From Luzula sylvatica (lineage: Eukaryota; Streptophyta; Magnoliopsida; Poales; Juncaceae): a stretch of 64,000 nucleotides of DNA. The notes beneath the pieces were generated by a model. It did not search any database and was not told where the DNA came from. It worked only from the letters and a program-made list of their open reading frames with translations. Positions 10,789-25,060 of this stretch are shown piece by piece; position 1 is the stretch's first letter, and the number at the start of each line of letters is the position of its first letter. The translations under genes and the position numbers were made by a program. The DNA lies in the NCBI GenBank assembly GCA_946800325.1, contig OX326958.1, positions 32,037,314 through 32,101,313 of the forward strand, in the 5' to 3' direction.

Positions 10789-13700
10789 ACGTGTTTTGAG
10801 ATCATTTGTATCGTATCTTTTGAGTACATAACTTTTCACCAAATTTCACAAACACTAAGAAAGTCTGTTTTCCGATTCAAAACAAGATTTTAACGCTTTG
10901 AGGAGCTCAAATAACGTGTTTTGAGATCATTTGTATCGTATCTTTTACTACATAACTTTTCACCAAATTTCACAAACACTAAGAAAGTTTGTTTTTCGAT
11001 ACAAAACAAGATTTTAACGCTTTGTGGAGTTCAAATAACGTGTTTTGAGATCATTTGTATCGTATCTTTTACTACATAAATTTTCACCAAATTTCACAAA
11101 CACTAAGAAAGTTTGTTTTTCGATTCAAAACAAGATTTTAGCGCTTTGTGGAGTTCAAATAACGTGTTTTTAGATCATTTGTATCGTATCTTTTACTACA
11201 TAACTTTTCACCAAATTTCACATACACTAAGAAAGTTTGTTTTTCGATTCAAAACAAGATTTTAACGCTTTGTGGAGTTCAAATAACGTGTTCTGAGATC
11301 ATTTGTATCGTATCTTTTACTACATAACTTTTCACCAAATTTCACAAATACTAAGAAAGTTTGTTTTTCGATTCAAAACAAGATTTTAACGCTTTGTGGA
11401 GTTCAAATAACGTGTTTTAGATCATTTGTATCATATCTTTTACTACATAACTTTTCACCAAATTTCACAAACAATAAGAAAGTTTGTTTTTCGATTGAAA
11501 ACAAGATTTTTGCGCATTGTGGAGTTCAAATAACTTGTTTTGAGATCATTTGTATCGTATCTTTTACTACATAACTTTTCACCAAATTTCACAAACACTA
11601 AGAAAGTTTGTTTTTCGATTCAAAACAAGATTTTAAAGCTTTGTGGAGTTCAAAAAACGTGTTCTGAGATCATTTGTATCGTATCTTTTACTACATAACT
11701 TTTGACCAAATTTCACAAACACTAAGAAAGTTTGTTTTTCGATTCAAAACAAGATTTTAACGCTTTGTGGAGTTCAAATAACGTGTTCTGAGATCATTTG
11801 TATGGTATCTTTTACTACATAAATTTTCACCAAATTTCACAAACACTAAGAAAGTTTGTTTTTCGATTCAAAACAAGATTTTAACGCTTTGTGGAGTTCA
11901 AATAACGTGTTCTGAGATCATTTGTATGGTATCTTTTACTACATAAATTTTCACCAAATTTCACAAACACTAAGAAAGTTTGTTTTTCGATTCAAAACAA
12001 GATTTTAACGCTTTGTGGAGTTCAAATAACGTGTTCTGAGATCATTTGTATGGTATCTTTTACTACATAAATTTTCACCAAATTTCACAAACACTAAGAA
12101 AGTTTGTTTTTCGATTCAAAACAAGATTTTAGCGCTTTGTGGAGTTCAAATAACGTGTTTTTAGATCATTTGTATCGTATCTTTTACTACATAACTTTTC
12201 ACCAAATTTCACAAACACTAAGAAAGTTTGTTTTTCGATTCAAAACAAGATTTTAACGCTTTGTGGAGTTCAAATAACGTGTTTTGAGATCATTTGTGTC
12301 GTATCTTTTACTACATAACTTTTCACCAAATTTCACAAACACTAAGAAAGTTTGTTTTTCGATTCAAAACAAGATTTTAACGCTTTGAGGAGTTCAAATA
12401 ACGTGTTTTTAGATCATTTGTATCGTATCTTTTACAACATAACTTTTCACCGAATTTCACAAACACTAAGAAAGTTTGTTTTTCGATTAAAAACAAGATT
12501 TTAACGTTTTGATGATTTCAATTAACGTGTTTTTAGATCATTTGTATCGTATCTTTTACTACATAACTTTTCACCAAATTTCACAAACACTAAGAAAGTT
12601 TGTTTTTCGATTCAAAACAAGATTTTAGCGCTTTGTGGAGTTCAAATAACGTGTTTTGAGATCATTTGTATCGTATCTTTTACTACATAACTTTTCACCA
12701 AATTTCACAAACACTAAGAAAGTTTGTTTTTCGATTCAAAACAAGATTTTAACGCTTTGTGGAGTTCAAATAACGTGTTCTGAGATCATTTGTATCGTAT
12801 CTTTTACTACATAACTTTTCACCAAATTTCACAAACACTAAGAAAGTTTGTTTTTCGATTCAAAACAAGATTTTAACGCTTTGAGGAGTTCAAATAACGT
12901 GTTATTAGATCATTTGTATCGTATCTTTTGAGTACATAACTTTTCACCAAATTTCACAAACACTAAGAAAGTCTGTTGTCCGATTCAAAACAAGATTTTA
13001 ACGCTTTGAGGAGCTCAAATAACGTGTTTTGAGATCATTTGTATCGTATCTTTTACTACATAACTTTTCACCAAATTTCACAAACACTAAGAAAGTCTGT
13101 TTTTCGATACAAAACAAGATTTTAACGCTTTGAGGAGTTCAAATAACGTGTTTTGAGATTATTTCTATCGTAACTTTTAACTACATAACTTTTCACCACA
13201 TTTCACAAACACTAAGAAAGTTTGTTTTTCGATTCAAAACAAGATTTTAACGCTTTGTGCAGTTCAAATAACGTGTTTTGAGATCATTTGTGTCGTACCT
13301 TTTACTACATAACTTTTCACCAAATTTCACAAACACTAAGAAAGTTTGTTTTTCGATTCAAAACAAGATTTTAACACTTTGAGGAGTTCAAATAACGTGT
13401 TTTTAGATCATTTGTATCGTATCTTTTACTACATAACTTTTCACCAAATTTCACAAACACTAAGAAAGTTTGTTTTTCGATTCAAAACAAGATTTTAACG
13501 CTTTGTGGAGTTCAAATAACGTGTTTTGAGATCATTTGTGTCGTACCTTTTACTACATAACTTTTCACCAAATTTCACAAACACTAAGAAAGTTTGTTTT
13601 TCGATTCAAAATAAGATTTTAACGCTTTGAGGAGTTCAAATAACGTGTTTTTAGATCATTTGTATCGTATCTTTTACTACATAACTTTTCACCGAATTTC

Positions 13701-14636
13701 ACAAACTCTAAGAACGTTTGTTTTTCGATTCAAAACAAGATTTTAACGCTTTGTGGAGTTCAAATAACGTGTTTTGAGATCATTTGTATCGTATCTTTTA
13801 CTACATAAATTTTCACCAAATTTCACAAACACTAAGAAAGTTTGTTTTTCGATTCAAAACAAGATTTTAGCGCTTTGTGGAGTTCAAATAACGTGTTTTT
13901 AGATCATTTGTATCGTATCTTTTACTACATAACTTTTCACCAAATTTCACAAACACTAAGAAAGTTTGTTTTTCGATTCAAAACAAGATTTTAACGTTTT
14001 GTGGAGTTCAAATAACGTGTTTTGAGATCATTTGTATCGTATCTTTTACTACATAACTTTTCACCAAATTTCACAAACACTAAGAAAGTTTGTTTTTCGA
14101 TTCAAAACAAGATTTTAACGCTTTGTGGAGTTCAAATAACGTGTTCTGAGATCATTTGTATCGTATCTTTTACTACATAACTTTTCACCAAATTTCACAA
14201 ACACTAAGAAAGTTTGTTTTTCGATTCAAAACAAGATTTTAACGCTTTGAGGAGTTCAAATAACGTGTTATTAGATCATTTGTATCGTATCTTTTGAGTA
14301 CATAACTTTTCACCAAATTTCACAAACACTAAGAAAGTCTGTTGTCCGATTCAAAACAAGATTTTAACGCTTTGAGGAGCTCAAATAACGTGTTTTGAGA
14401 TCATTTGTATCGTATCTTTTACTACATAACTTTTCACCAAATTTCACAAACACTAAGAAAGTCTGTTTTTCGATACAAAACAAGATTTTAACGCTTTGAG
14501 GAGTTCAAATAACGTGTTTTGAGATTATTTCTATCGTAACTTTTAACTACATAACTTTTCACCACATTTCACAAACACTAAGAAAGTTTGTTTTTCGATT
14601 CAAAACAAGATTTTTGCGCTTTGTGGAGTTCAAATA
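10789..14636 (+). repeat. Family C unit 2, 31 monomers, 3,848 bp
   Basis: The first 2,482 bp (to 13,270) repeat unit 1. The unit then continues with GTGTCGTACC and GTTTTTAG monomers, a CACCGAATTTCACAAACTCTAAGAACG monomer, an ACGTTTTGTGG monomer and a second GTTATTAG-to-GATTATTTC run. Its GAGTAC anchor recurs 3,848 bp later at 14,637. This unit has a near-identical partner at 25,185-29,032. Confidence 0.92.
13146..13270 (+). repeat. Example monomer, 125 bp, GATTATTTCTATCGTAAC class
   Basis: This second kind of 125-bp monomer has GAGATTATTTCTATCG in place of GAGATCATTTGTATCG, which removes the GATC site. It also has CGTAACTTTTAACTACAT (one extra A) and CACCACATTTCAC. It follows the GTCTG/CGATAC monomer in families C and D. 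The 13,146 copy ends TTTGTGCAGTTC, a mutation shared by its copies at 17.2, 22.2, 23.8, 27.65, 31.6 and 36.6 kb. Confidence 0.93.
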
Positions 14637-17600
14637 ACGTGTTTTGAGATCATTTGTATCGTATCTTTTGAGTACATAACTTTTCACCAAATTTCACAAA
14701 CACTAAGAAAGTCTGTTTTCCGATTCAAAACAAGATTTTAACGCTTTGAGGAGCTCAAATAACGTGTTTTGAGATCATTTGTATCGTATCTTTTACTACA
14801 TAACTTTTCACCAAATTTCACAAACACTAAGAAAGTTTGTTTTTCGATACAAAACAAGATTTTAACGCTTTGTGGAGTTCAAATAACGTGTTTTGAGATC
14901 ATTTGTATCGTATCTTTTACTACATAAATTTTCACCAAATTTCACAAACACTAAGAAAGTTTGTTTTTCGATTCAAAACAAGATTTTAGCGCTTTGTGGA
15001 GTTCAAATAACGTGTTTTTAGATCATTTGTATCGTATCTTTTACTACATAACTTTTCACCAAATTTCACATACACTAAGAAAGTTTGTTTTTCGATATAA
15101 AACTAGATTTTAACGCTTTGTGGAGTTCAAATAACGTGTTCTGAGATCATTTGTATCGTATCTTTTACTACATAACTTTTCACCAAATTTCACAAATACT
15201 AAGAAAGTTTGTTTTTCGATTCAAAACAAGATTTTAACGCTTTGTGGAGTTCAAATAACGTGTTTTAGATCATTTGTATCATATCTTTTACTACATAACT
15301 TTTCACCAAATTTCACAAACAATAAGAAAGTTTGTTTTTCGATTCAAAACAAGATTTTTGCGCATTGTGGAGTTCAAATAACTTGTTTTGAGATCATTTG
15401 TATCGTATCTTTTACTACATAACTTTTCACCAAATTTCACAAACACTAAGAAAGTTTGTTTTTCGATTCAAAACAAGATTTTAAAGCTTTGTGGAGTTCA
15501 AAAAACGTGTTCTGAGATGATTTGTATCGTATCTTTTACTACTTAACTTTTGACCAAATTTCACAAACACTAAGAAAGTTTGTTTTTCGATTCAAAACAA
15601 GATTTTAACGCTTTGTGGAGTTCAAATAACGTGTTCTGAGATCATTTGTATGGTATCTTTTACTACATAAATTTTCACCAAATTTCACAAACACTAAGAA
15701 AGTTTGTTTTTCGATTCAAAACAAGATTTTAACGCTTTGTGGAGTTCAAATAACGTGTTCTGAGATCATTTGTATGGTATCTTTTACTACATAAATTTTC
15801 ACCAAATTTCACAAACACTAAGAAAGTTTGTTTTTCGATTCAAAACAAGATTTTAACGCTTTGTGGAGTTCAAATAACGTGTTCTGAGATCATTTGTATG
15901 GTATCTTTTACTACATAAATTTTCACCAAATTTCACAAACACTAAGAAAGTTTGTTTTTCGATTCAAAACAAGATTTTAGCGCTTTGTGGAGTTCAAATA
16001 ACGTGTTTTGAGATCATTTGTGTCGTATCTTTTACTACATAACTTTTCACCAAATTTCACAAACACTAAGAAAGTTTGTTTTTCGATTCAAAACAAGATT
16101 TTAACGCTTTGAGGAGTTCAAATAACGTGTTTTTAGATCATTTGTATCGTATCTTTTACAACATAACTTTTCACCGAATTTCACAAACACTAAGAAAGTT
16201 TGTTTTTCGATTAAAAACAAGATTTTAACGTTTTGATGATTTCAATTAACGTGTTTTTAGATCATTTGTATCGTATCTTTTACTACATAACTTTTCACCA
16301 AATTTCACAAACACTAAGAAAGTTTGTTTTTCGATTCAAAACAAGATTTTAACGCTTTGTGGAGTTCAAATAACGTGTTTTGAGATCATTTGTGTCGTAT
16401 CTTTTACTACATAACTTTTCACCAAATTTCACAAACACTAAGAAAGTTTGTTTTTCGATTCAAAACAAGATTTTAACGCTTTGAGGAGTTCAAATAACGT
16501 GTTTTTAGATCATTTGTATCGTATCTTTTACAACATAACTTTTCACCGAATTTCACAAACACTAAGAAAGTTTGTTTTTCGATTAAAAACAAGATTTTAA
16601 CGTTTTGATGATTTCAATTAACGTGTTTTTAGATCATTTGTATCGTATCTTTTACTACATAACGTTTCACCAAATTTCACAAACACTAAGAAAGTTTGTT
16701 TTTCGATTCAAAACAAGATTTTAACGCTTTGTGGAGTTCAAATAACGTGTTCTGAGATCATTTGTATCGTATCTTTTACTACATAACTTTTCACCAAATT
16801 TCACAAACACTAAGAAAGTTTGTTTTTCGATTCAAAACAAGATTTTAACGCTTTGAGGAGTTCAAATAACGTGTTATTAGATCATTTGTATCGTATCTTT
16901 TGAGTACATAACTTTTCACCAAATTTCACAAACACTAAGAAAGTCTGTTGTCCGATTCAAAACAAGATTTTAACGCTTTGAGGAGCTCAAATAACGTGTT
17001 TTGAGATCATTTGTATGGTATCTTTTACTACATAACTTTTCACCAAATTTCACAAACACTAAGAAAGTCTGTTTTTCGATACAAAACAAGATTTTAACGC
17101 TTTGAGGAGTTCAAATAACGTGTTTTGAGATTATTTCTATCGTAACTTTTAACTACATAACTTTTCACCACATTTCACAAACACTAAGAAAGTTTGTTTT
17201 TCGATTCAAAACAAGATTTTAACGCTTTGTGCAGTTCAAATAACGTGTTTTGAGATCATTTGTGTCGTACCTTTTACTACATAACTTTTCACCAAATTTC
17301 ACAAACACTAAGAAAGTTTGTTTTTCGATTCAAAACAAGATTTTAACACTTTGAGGAGTTCAAATAACGTGTTTTTAGATCATTTGTATCGTATCTTTTA
17401 CTACATAACTTTTCACCAAATTTCACAAACACTAAGAAAGTTTGTTTTTCGATTCAAAACAAGATTTTAACGCTTTGTGGAGTTCAAATAACGTGTTTTG
17501 AGATCATTTGTGTCGTACCTTTTACTACATAACTTTTCACCAAATTTCACAAACACTAAGAAAGTTTGTTTTTCGATTCAAAATAAGATTTTAACGCTTT

Positions 17601-19722
17601 GAGGAGTTCAAATAACGTGTTTTTAGATCATTTGTATCGTATCTTTTACTACATAACTTTTCACCGAATTTCACAAACTCTAAGAACGTTTGTTTTTCGA
17701 TTCAAAACAAGATTTTAACGCTTTGTGGAGTTCAAATAACGTGTTTTGAGATCATTTGTATCGTATCTTTTACTACATAAATTTTCACCAAATTTCACAA
17801 ACACTAAGAAAGTTTGTTTTTCGATTCAAAACAAGATTTTAGCGCTTTGTGGAGTTCAAATAACGTGTTTTTAGATCATTTGTATCGTATCTTTTACTAC
17901 ATAACTTTTCACCAAATTTCACAAACACTAAGAAAGTTTGTTTTTCGATTCAAAATAAGATTTTAACGCTTTGAGGAGTTCAAATAACGTGTTTTTAGAT
18001 CATTTGTATCGTATCTTTTACTACATAACTTTTCACCGAATTTCACAAACTCTAAGAACGTTTGTTTTTCGATTCAAAACAAGATTTTAACGCTTTGTGG
18101 AGTTCAAATAACGTGTTTTGAGATCATTTGTATCGTATCTTTTACTACATAAATTTTCACCAAATTTCACAAACACTAAGAAAGTTTGTTTTTCGATTCA
18201 AAACAAGATTGTAACGCTTTGTGGAGTTCAAATAACGTGTTTTGAGATCATTTGTATCGTATCTTTTGAGTACATAACTTTTCACCAAATTTCACAAACA
18301 CTAAGAAAGTCTGTTTTCCGATTCAAAACAAGATTTTAACGCTTTGAGGAGCTCAAATAACGTGTTTTGAGATCATTTGTATCGTATCTTTTACTACATA
18401 ACTTTTCACCAAATTTCACAAACACTAAGAAAGTTTGTTTTTCGATACAAAACAAGATTTTAACGCTTTGTGGAGTTCAAATAACGTGTTTTGAGATCAT
18501 TTGTATCGTATCTTTTACTACATAAATTTTCACCAAATTTCACAAACACTAAGAAAGTTTGTTTTTCGATTCAAAACAAGATTTTAGCGCTTTGTGGAGT
18601 TCAAATAACGTGTTTTTAGATCATTTGTATCGTATCTTTTACTACATAACTTTTCACCAAATTTCACATACACTAAGAAAGTTTGTTTTTCGATTCAAAA
18701 CAAGATTTTAACGCTTTGTGGAGTTCAAATAACGTGTTCTGAGATCATTTGTATCGTATCTTTTACTACATAACTTTTCACCAAATTTCACAAATACTAA
18801 GAAAGTTTGTTTTTCGATTCAAAACAAGATTTTAACGCTTTGTGGAGTTCAAATAACGAGTTTTAGATCATTTGTATCGTATCTTTTACTACATAACTTT
18901 TCACCAAATTTCACAAACACTAAGAAAGTTTGTTTTTCGATTCAAAACAAGATTTTTGCGCTTTGTGGAGTTCAAATAACTTGTTTTGAGATCATTTGTA
19001 TCGTATCTTTTACTACATAACTTTTCACCAAATTTCACAAACACTAAGAAAGTTTGTTTTTCGATTCAAAACAAGATTTTAAAGCTTTGTGGAGTTCAAA
19101 TAACGTGTTCTGAGATCATTTGTATCTTATCTCTTACTACATAACTTTTCACCAAATTTCACAAACACTAAGAAAGTTTGTTTTTCGATACAAAACAAGA
19201 TTTTAACGCTTTGTGGAGTTCAAATAACGTGTTTTGAGATCATTTGTATCGTATCTTTTACTACATAAATTTTCACCAAAGTTCTCAAACACTAAGAAAG
19301 TTTGTTTTTCGATTCAAAACAAGATTTTAGCGCTTTGTGGAGTTCAAATAACGTGTTTTTAGATCATTTGTATCGTATCTTTTACTACATAACTTTTCAC
19401 CAAATTTCACATACACTAAGAAAGTTTGTTTTTCGATTCAAAACAAGATTTTAACGCTTTGTGGAGTTCAAATAACGTGTTTTGAGATCATTTGTATCGT
19501 ATCTTTTACTACATAAATTTTCACCAAATTTCACAAACACTAAGAAAGTTTGTTTTTCGATTCAAAACAAGATTTTAGCGCTTTGTGGAGTTCAAATAAC
19601 GTGTTTTTAGATCATTTGTATCGTATCTTTTACTACATAACTTTTAACCAAATTTCACAAACACTAAGAAAGTTTGTTTTTCAATTCAAAACAAGATTTT
19701 TGCGCTTTGTGGAGTTCAAATA
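14637..19722 (+). repeat. Family C unit 3, 41 monomers, 5,086 bp
   Basis: The unit starts as unit 2 does, with the same triple TATGGTATC block at 15,629-16,000. Two Z monomers then sit close together (3' ends near 16.23 and 16.61 kb), three monomers apart, which indicates a local internal duplication of GTGTCGTATC, GTTTTTAG (Z) and GTTTTTAG monomers. From about 18.2 kb it carries an HOR A-like run with ACGAGTTTTAG (18,856), TATCTTATCTCTTAC (near 19,127) and AAAGTTCTCAAAC (near 19,278). Its partner is 29,033-34,118. Confidence 0.92.
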
Positions 19723-21830
19723 ACGTGTTTTGAGATCATTTGTATCGTATCTTTTGAGTACATAACTTTTCACCAAATTTCACAAACACTAAGAAAGTCT
19801 GTTTTCCGATTCAAAACAAGATTTTAACGCTTTGAGGAGCTCAAATAACGTGTTTTGAGATCATTTGTATCGTATCTTTTACTACATAACTTTTCACCAA
19901 ATTTCTCAAACACTAAGAAAGTTTGTTTTTCGAAACAAAACAAGATTTTAACGCTTTGTGGAGTTCAAATAACGTGTTTTGAGATCATTTGTATCGTATC
20001 TTTTACTACATAAATTTTCACCAAATTTCACAAACACTAAGAAAGTTTGTTTTTCGATTCAAAACAAGATTTTAGCGCTTTGTGGAGTTCAAATAACGTG
20101 TTTTTAGATCATTTGTATCGTATCTTTTACTACATAACTTTTCACCAAATTTCACATACACTAAGAAAGTTTGTTTTTCGATTCAAAACAAGATTTTAAC
20201 GCTTTGTGGAGTTCAAATAACGTGTTCTGAGATCATTTGTATCGTATCTTTTACTACATAACTTTTCACCAAATTTCACAAATACTAAGAAAGTTTGTTT
20301 TTCGATTCAAAACAAGATTTTAACGCTTTGTGGAGTTCAAATAACGTGTTTTAGATCATTTGTATCATATCTTTTACTACATAACTTTTCACCAAATTTC
20401 ACAAACAATAAGAAAGTTTGTTTTTCGATTCAAAACAAGATTTTTGCGCATTGTGGAGTTCAAATAACTTGTTTTGAGATCATTTGTATCGTATCTTTTA
20501 CTACATAACTTTTCACCAAATTTCACAAACACTAAGAAAGTTTGTTTTTCGATTCAAAACAAGATTTTAAAGCTTTGTGGAGTTCAAAAAACGTGTTCTG
20601 AGATCATTTGTATCGTATCTTTTACTACATAACTTTTGACCAAATTTCACAAACACTAAGAAAGTTTGTTTTTCGATTCAAAACAAGATTTTAACGCTTT
20701 GTGGAGTTCAAATAACGTGTTCTGAGATCATTTGTATGGTATCTTTTACTACATAAATTTTCACCAAATTTCACAAACACTAAGAAAGTTTGTTTTTCGA
20801 TTCAAAACAAGATTTTAACGCTTTGTGGAGTTCAAATAACGTGTTCTGAGATCATTTGTATGGTATCTTTTACTACATAAATTTTCACCAAATTTCACAA
20901 ACACAAAGAAAGTTTGTTTTTCGATTCAAAACAAGATTTTAACGCTTTGTGGAGTTCAAATAACGTGTTCTGAGATCATTTGTATGGTATCTTTTACTAC
21001 ATAAATTTTCACCAAATTTCACAAACACTAAGAAAGTTTGTTTTTCGATTCAAAACAAGATTTTAGCGCTTTGTGGAGTTCAAATAACGTGTTTTTAGAT
21101 CATTTGTATCGTATCTTTTACTACATAACTTTTCACCAAATTTCACAAACACTAAGAAAGTTTGTTTTTCGATTCAAAACAAGATTTTAACGCTTTGTGG
21201 AGTTCAAATAACGTGTTTTGAGATCATTTGTGTCGTATCTTTTACTACATAACTTTTCACCAAATTTCACAAACACTAAGAAAGTTTGTTTTTCGATTCA
21301 AAACAAGATTTTAACGCTTTGAGGAGTTCAAATAACGTGTTTTTAGATCATTTGTATCGTATCTTTTACAACATAACTTTTCACCGAATTTCACAAACAC
21401 TAAGAAAGTTTGTTTTTCGATTAAAAACAAGATTTTAACGTTTTGATGATTTCAATTAACGTGTTTTTAGATCATTTGTATCGTATCTTTTACTACATAA
21501 CTTTTCACCAAATTTCACAAACACTAAGAAAGTTTGTTTTTCGATTCAAAACAAGATTTTAGCGCTTTGTGGAGTTCAAATAACGTGTTTTGAGATCATT
21601 TGTATCGTATCTTTTACTACATAACTTTTCACCAAATTTCACAAACACTAAGAAAGTTTGTTTTTCGATTCAAAACAAGATTTTAACGCTTTGTGGAGTT
21701 CAAATAACGTGTTCTGAGATCATTTGTATCGTATCTTTTACTACATAACTTTTCACCAAATTTCACAAACACTAAGAAAGTTTGTTTTTCGATTCAAAAC
21801 AAGATTTTAACGCTTTGAGGAGTTCAAATA

Positions 21831-23445
21831 ACGTGTTATTAGATCATTTGTATCGTATCTTTTGAGTACATAACTTTTCACCAAATTTCACAAACACTAA
21901 GAAAGTCTGTTGTCCGATTCAAAACAAGATTTTAACGCTTTGAGGAGCTCAAATAACGTGTTTTGAGATCATTTGTATCGTATCTTTTACTACATAACTT
22001 TTCACCAAATTTCACAAACACTAAGAAAGTCTGTTTTTCGATACAAAACAAGATTTTAACGCTTTGAGGAGTTCAAATAACGTGTTTTGAGATTATTTCT
22101 ATCGTAACTTTTAACTACATAACTTTTCACCACATTTCACAAACACTAAGAAAGTTTGTTTTTCGATTCAAAACAAGATTTTAACGCTTTGTGCAGTTCA
22201 AATAACGTGTTTTGAGATCATTTGTGTCGTACCTTTTACTACATAACTTTTCACCAAATTTCACAAACACTAAGAAAGTTTGTTTTTCGATTCAAAACAA
22301 GATTTTAACACTTTGAGGAGTTCAAATAACGTGTTTTTAGATCATTTGTATCGTATCTTTTACTACATAACTTTTCACCAAATTTCACAAACACTAAGAA
22401 AGTTTGTTTTTCGATTCAAAACAAGATTTTAACGCTTTGTGGAGTTCAAATAACGTGTTTTGAGATCATTTGTGTCGTACCTTTTACTACATAACTTTTC
22501 ACCAAATTTCACAAACACTAAGAAAGTTTGTTTTTCGATTCAAAATAAGATTTTAACGCTTTGAGGAGTTCAAATAACGTGTTTTTAGATCATTTGTATC
22601 GTATCTTTTACTACATAACTTTTCACCGAATTTCACAAACTCTAAGAACGTTTGTTTTTCGATTCAAAACAAGATTTTAACGCTTTGTGGAGTTCAAATA
22701 ACGTGTTTTGAGATCATTTGTATCGTATCTTTTACTACATAAATTTTCACCAAATTTCACAAACACTAAGAAAGTTTGTTTTTCGATTCAAAACAAGATT
22801 TTAGCGCTTTGTGGAGTTCAAATAACGTGTTTTTAGATCATTTGTATCGTATCTTTTACTACATAACTTTTCACCAAATTTCACAAACACTAAGAAAGTT
22901 TGTTTTTCGATTCAAAACAAGATTTTAACGTTTTGTGGAGTTCAAATAACGTGTTTTGAGATCATTTGTATCGTATCTTTTACTACATAACTTTTCACCA
23001 AATTTCACAAACACTAAGAAAGTTTGTTTTTCGATTCAAAACAAGATTTTAACGCTTTGTGGAGTTCAAATAACGTGTTCTGAGATCATTTGTATCGTAT
23101 CTTTTACTACATAACTTTTCACCAAATTTCACAAACACTAAGAAAGTTTGTTTTTCGATTCAAAACAAGATTTTAACGCTTTGAGGAGTTCAAATAACGT
23201 GTTATTAGATCATTTGTATCGTATCTTTTGAGTACATAACTTTTCACCAAATTTCACAAACACTAAGAAAGTCTGTTGTCCGATTCAAAACAAGATTTTA
23301 ACGCTTTGAGGAGCTCAAATAACGTGTTTTGAGATCATTTGTATCGTATCTTTTACTACATAACTTTTCACCAAATTTCACAAACACTAAGAAAGTTTGT
23401 TTTTCGATTCAAAACAAGATTTTAACGCTTTGAGGAGTTCAAATA
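21831..23445 (+). repeat. 1,615-bp tandem repeat, copy 1
   Basis: These thirteen monomers start with a GTTATTAG/GAGTAC monomer and are repeated immediately downstream at +1,615 bp. The GATTATTTC monomer (22,091 and 23,706) and the ACGTTTTGTGG monomer (22,927 and 24,542) mark the offset. The final monomer (23,322-23,445) is a hybrid, beginning as the monomer after GAGCTC and ending TTTGAGGAGTTC like the one before GTTATTAG. Confidence 0.9.
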
Positions 23446-25060
23446 ACGTGTTATTAGATCATTTGTATCGTATCTTTTGAGTACATAACTTTTCACCAAA
23501 TTTCACAAACACTAAGAAAGTCTGTTGTCCGATTCAAAACAAGATTTTAACGCTTTGAGGAGCTCAAATAACGTGTTTTGAGATCATTTGTATCGTATCT
23601 TTTACTACATAACTTTTCACCAAATTTCACAAACACTAAGAAAGTCTGTTTTTCGATACAAAACAAGATTTTAACGCTTTGAGGAGTTCAAATAACGTGT
23701 TTTGAGATTATTTCTATCGTAACTTTTAACTACATAACTTTTCACCACATTTCACAAACACTAAGAAAGTTTGTTTTTCGATTCAAAACAAGATTTTAAC
23801 GCTTTGTGCAGTTCAAATAACGTGTTTTGAGATCATTTGTGTCGTACCTTTTACTACATAACTTTTCACCAAATTTCACAAACACTAAGAAAGTTTGTTT
23901 TTCGATTCAAAACAAGATTTTAACACTTTGAGGAGTTCAAATAACGTGTTTTTAGATCATTTGTATCGTATCTTTTACTACATAACTTTTCACCAAATTT
24001 CACAAACACTAAGAAAGTTTGTTTTTCGATTCAAAACAAGATTTTAACGCTTTGTGGAGTTCAAATAACGTGTTTTGAGATCATTTGTGTCGTACCTTTT
24101 ACTACATAACTTTTCACCAAATTTCACAAACACTAAGAAAGTTTGTTTTTCGATTCAAAATAAGATTTTAACGCTTTGAGGAGTTCAAATAACGTGTTTT
24201 TAGATCATTTGTATCGTATCTTTTACTACATAACTTTTCACCGAATTTCACAAACTCTAAGAACGTTTGTTTTTCGATTCAAAACAAGATTTTAACGCTT
24301 TGTGGAGTTCAAATAACGTGTTTTGAGATCATTTGTATCGTATCTTTTACTACATAAATTTTCACCAAATTTCACAAACACTAAGAAAGTTTGTTTTTCG
24401 ATTCAAAACAAGATTTTAGCGCTTTGTGGAGTTCAAATAACGTGTTTTTAGATCATTTGTATCGTATCTTTTACTACATAACTTTTCACCAAATTTCACA
24501 AACACTAAGAAAGTTTGTTTTTCGATTCAAAACAAGATTTTAACGTTTTGTGGAGTTCAAATAACGTGTTTTGAGATCATTTGTATCGTATCTTTTACTA
24601 CATAACTTTTCACCAAATTTCACAAACACTAAGAAAGTTTGTTTTTCGATTCAAAACAAGATTTTAACGCTTTGTGGAGTTCAAATAACGTGTTCTGAGA
24701 TCATTTGTATCGTATCTTTTACTACATAACTTTTCACCAAATTTCACAAACACTAAGAAAGTTTGTTTTTCGATTCAAAACAAGATTTTAACGCTTTGAG
24801 GAGTTCAAATAACGTGTTATTAGATCATTTGTATCGTATCTTTTGAGTACATAACTTTTCACCAAATTTCACAAACACTAAGAAAGTCTGTTGTCCGATT
24901 CAAAACAAGATTTTAACGCTTTGAGGAGCTCAAATAACGTGTTTTGAGATCATTTGTATCGTATCTTTTACTACATAACTTTTCACCAAATTTCACAAAC
25001 ACTAAGAAAGTTTGTTTTTCGATTCAAAACAAGATTTTAGCGCTTTGTGGAGTTCAAATA
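23446..25060 (+). repeat. 1,615-bp tandem repeat, copy 2
   Basis: This is the second copy of the 13-monomer tandem unit. It ends in a different hybrid monomer (24,937-25,060) that switches to an AGCGCT end, after which the sequence resumes as at about 19.58 kb. The tandem pair is absent from the corresponding part of the right-hand copy (after 36.2 kb), where the array departs at 37,377. Confidence 0.9.

Larger units (their letters stand above)
10789..22981 (+). repeat. Segmental duplication of satellite, copy 1 (12.2 kb)
   Basis: This is the left copy of a direct duplication whose right copy lies exactly 14,396 bp downstream. Unit anchors (10,789/25,185; 14,637/29,033; 19,723/34,119), the 123-bp TATCATATC monomers (11,410/25,806; 15,258/29,654; 20,344/34,740) and many rare point changes all pair at this offset. 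I noticed only about a dozen base differences by eye over 12.2 kb. Confidence 0.93.

Noticed and set aside
18118..18339. 73-codon open frame as a gene (identical copy at 32,514-32,735)
   Set aside because: It has a TTG start and is pure repeat sequence. The identity of the two copies is explained by the 14,396-bp duplication, not by coding constraint.
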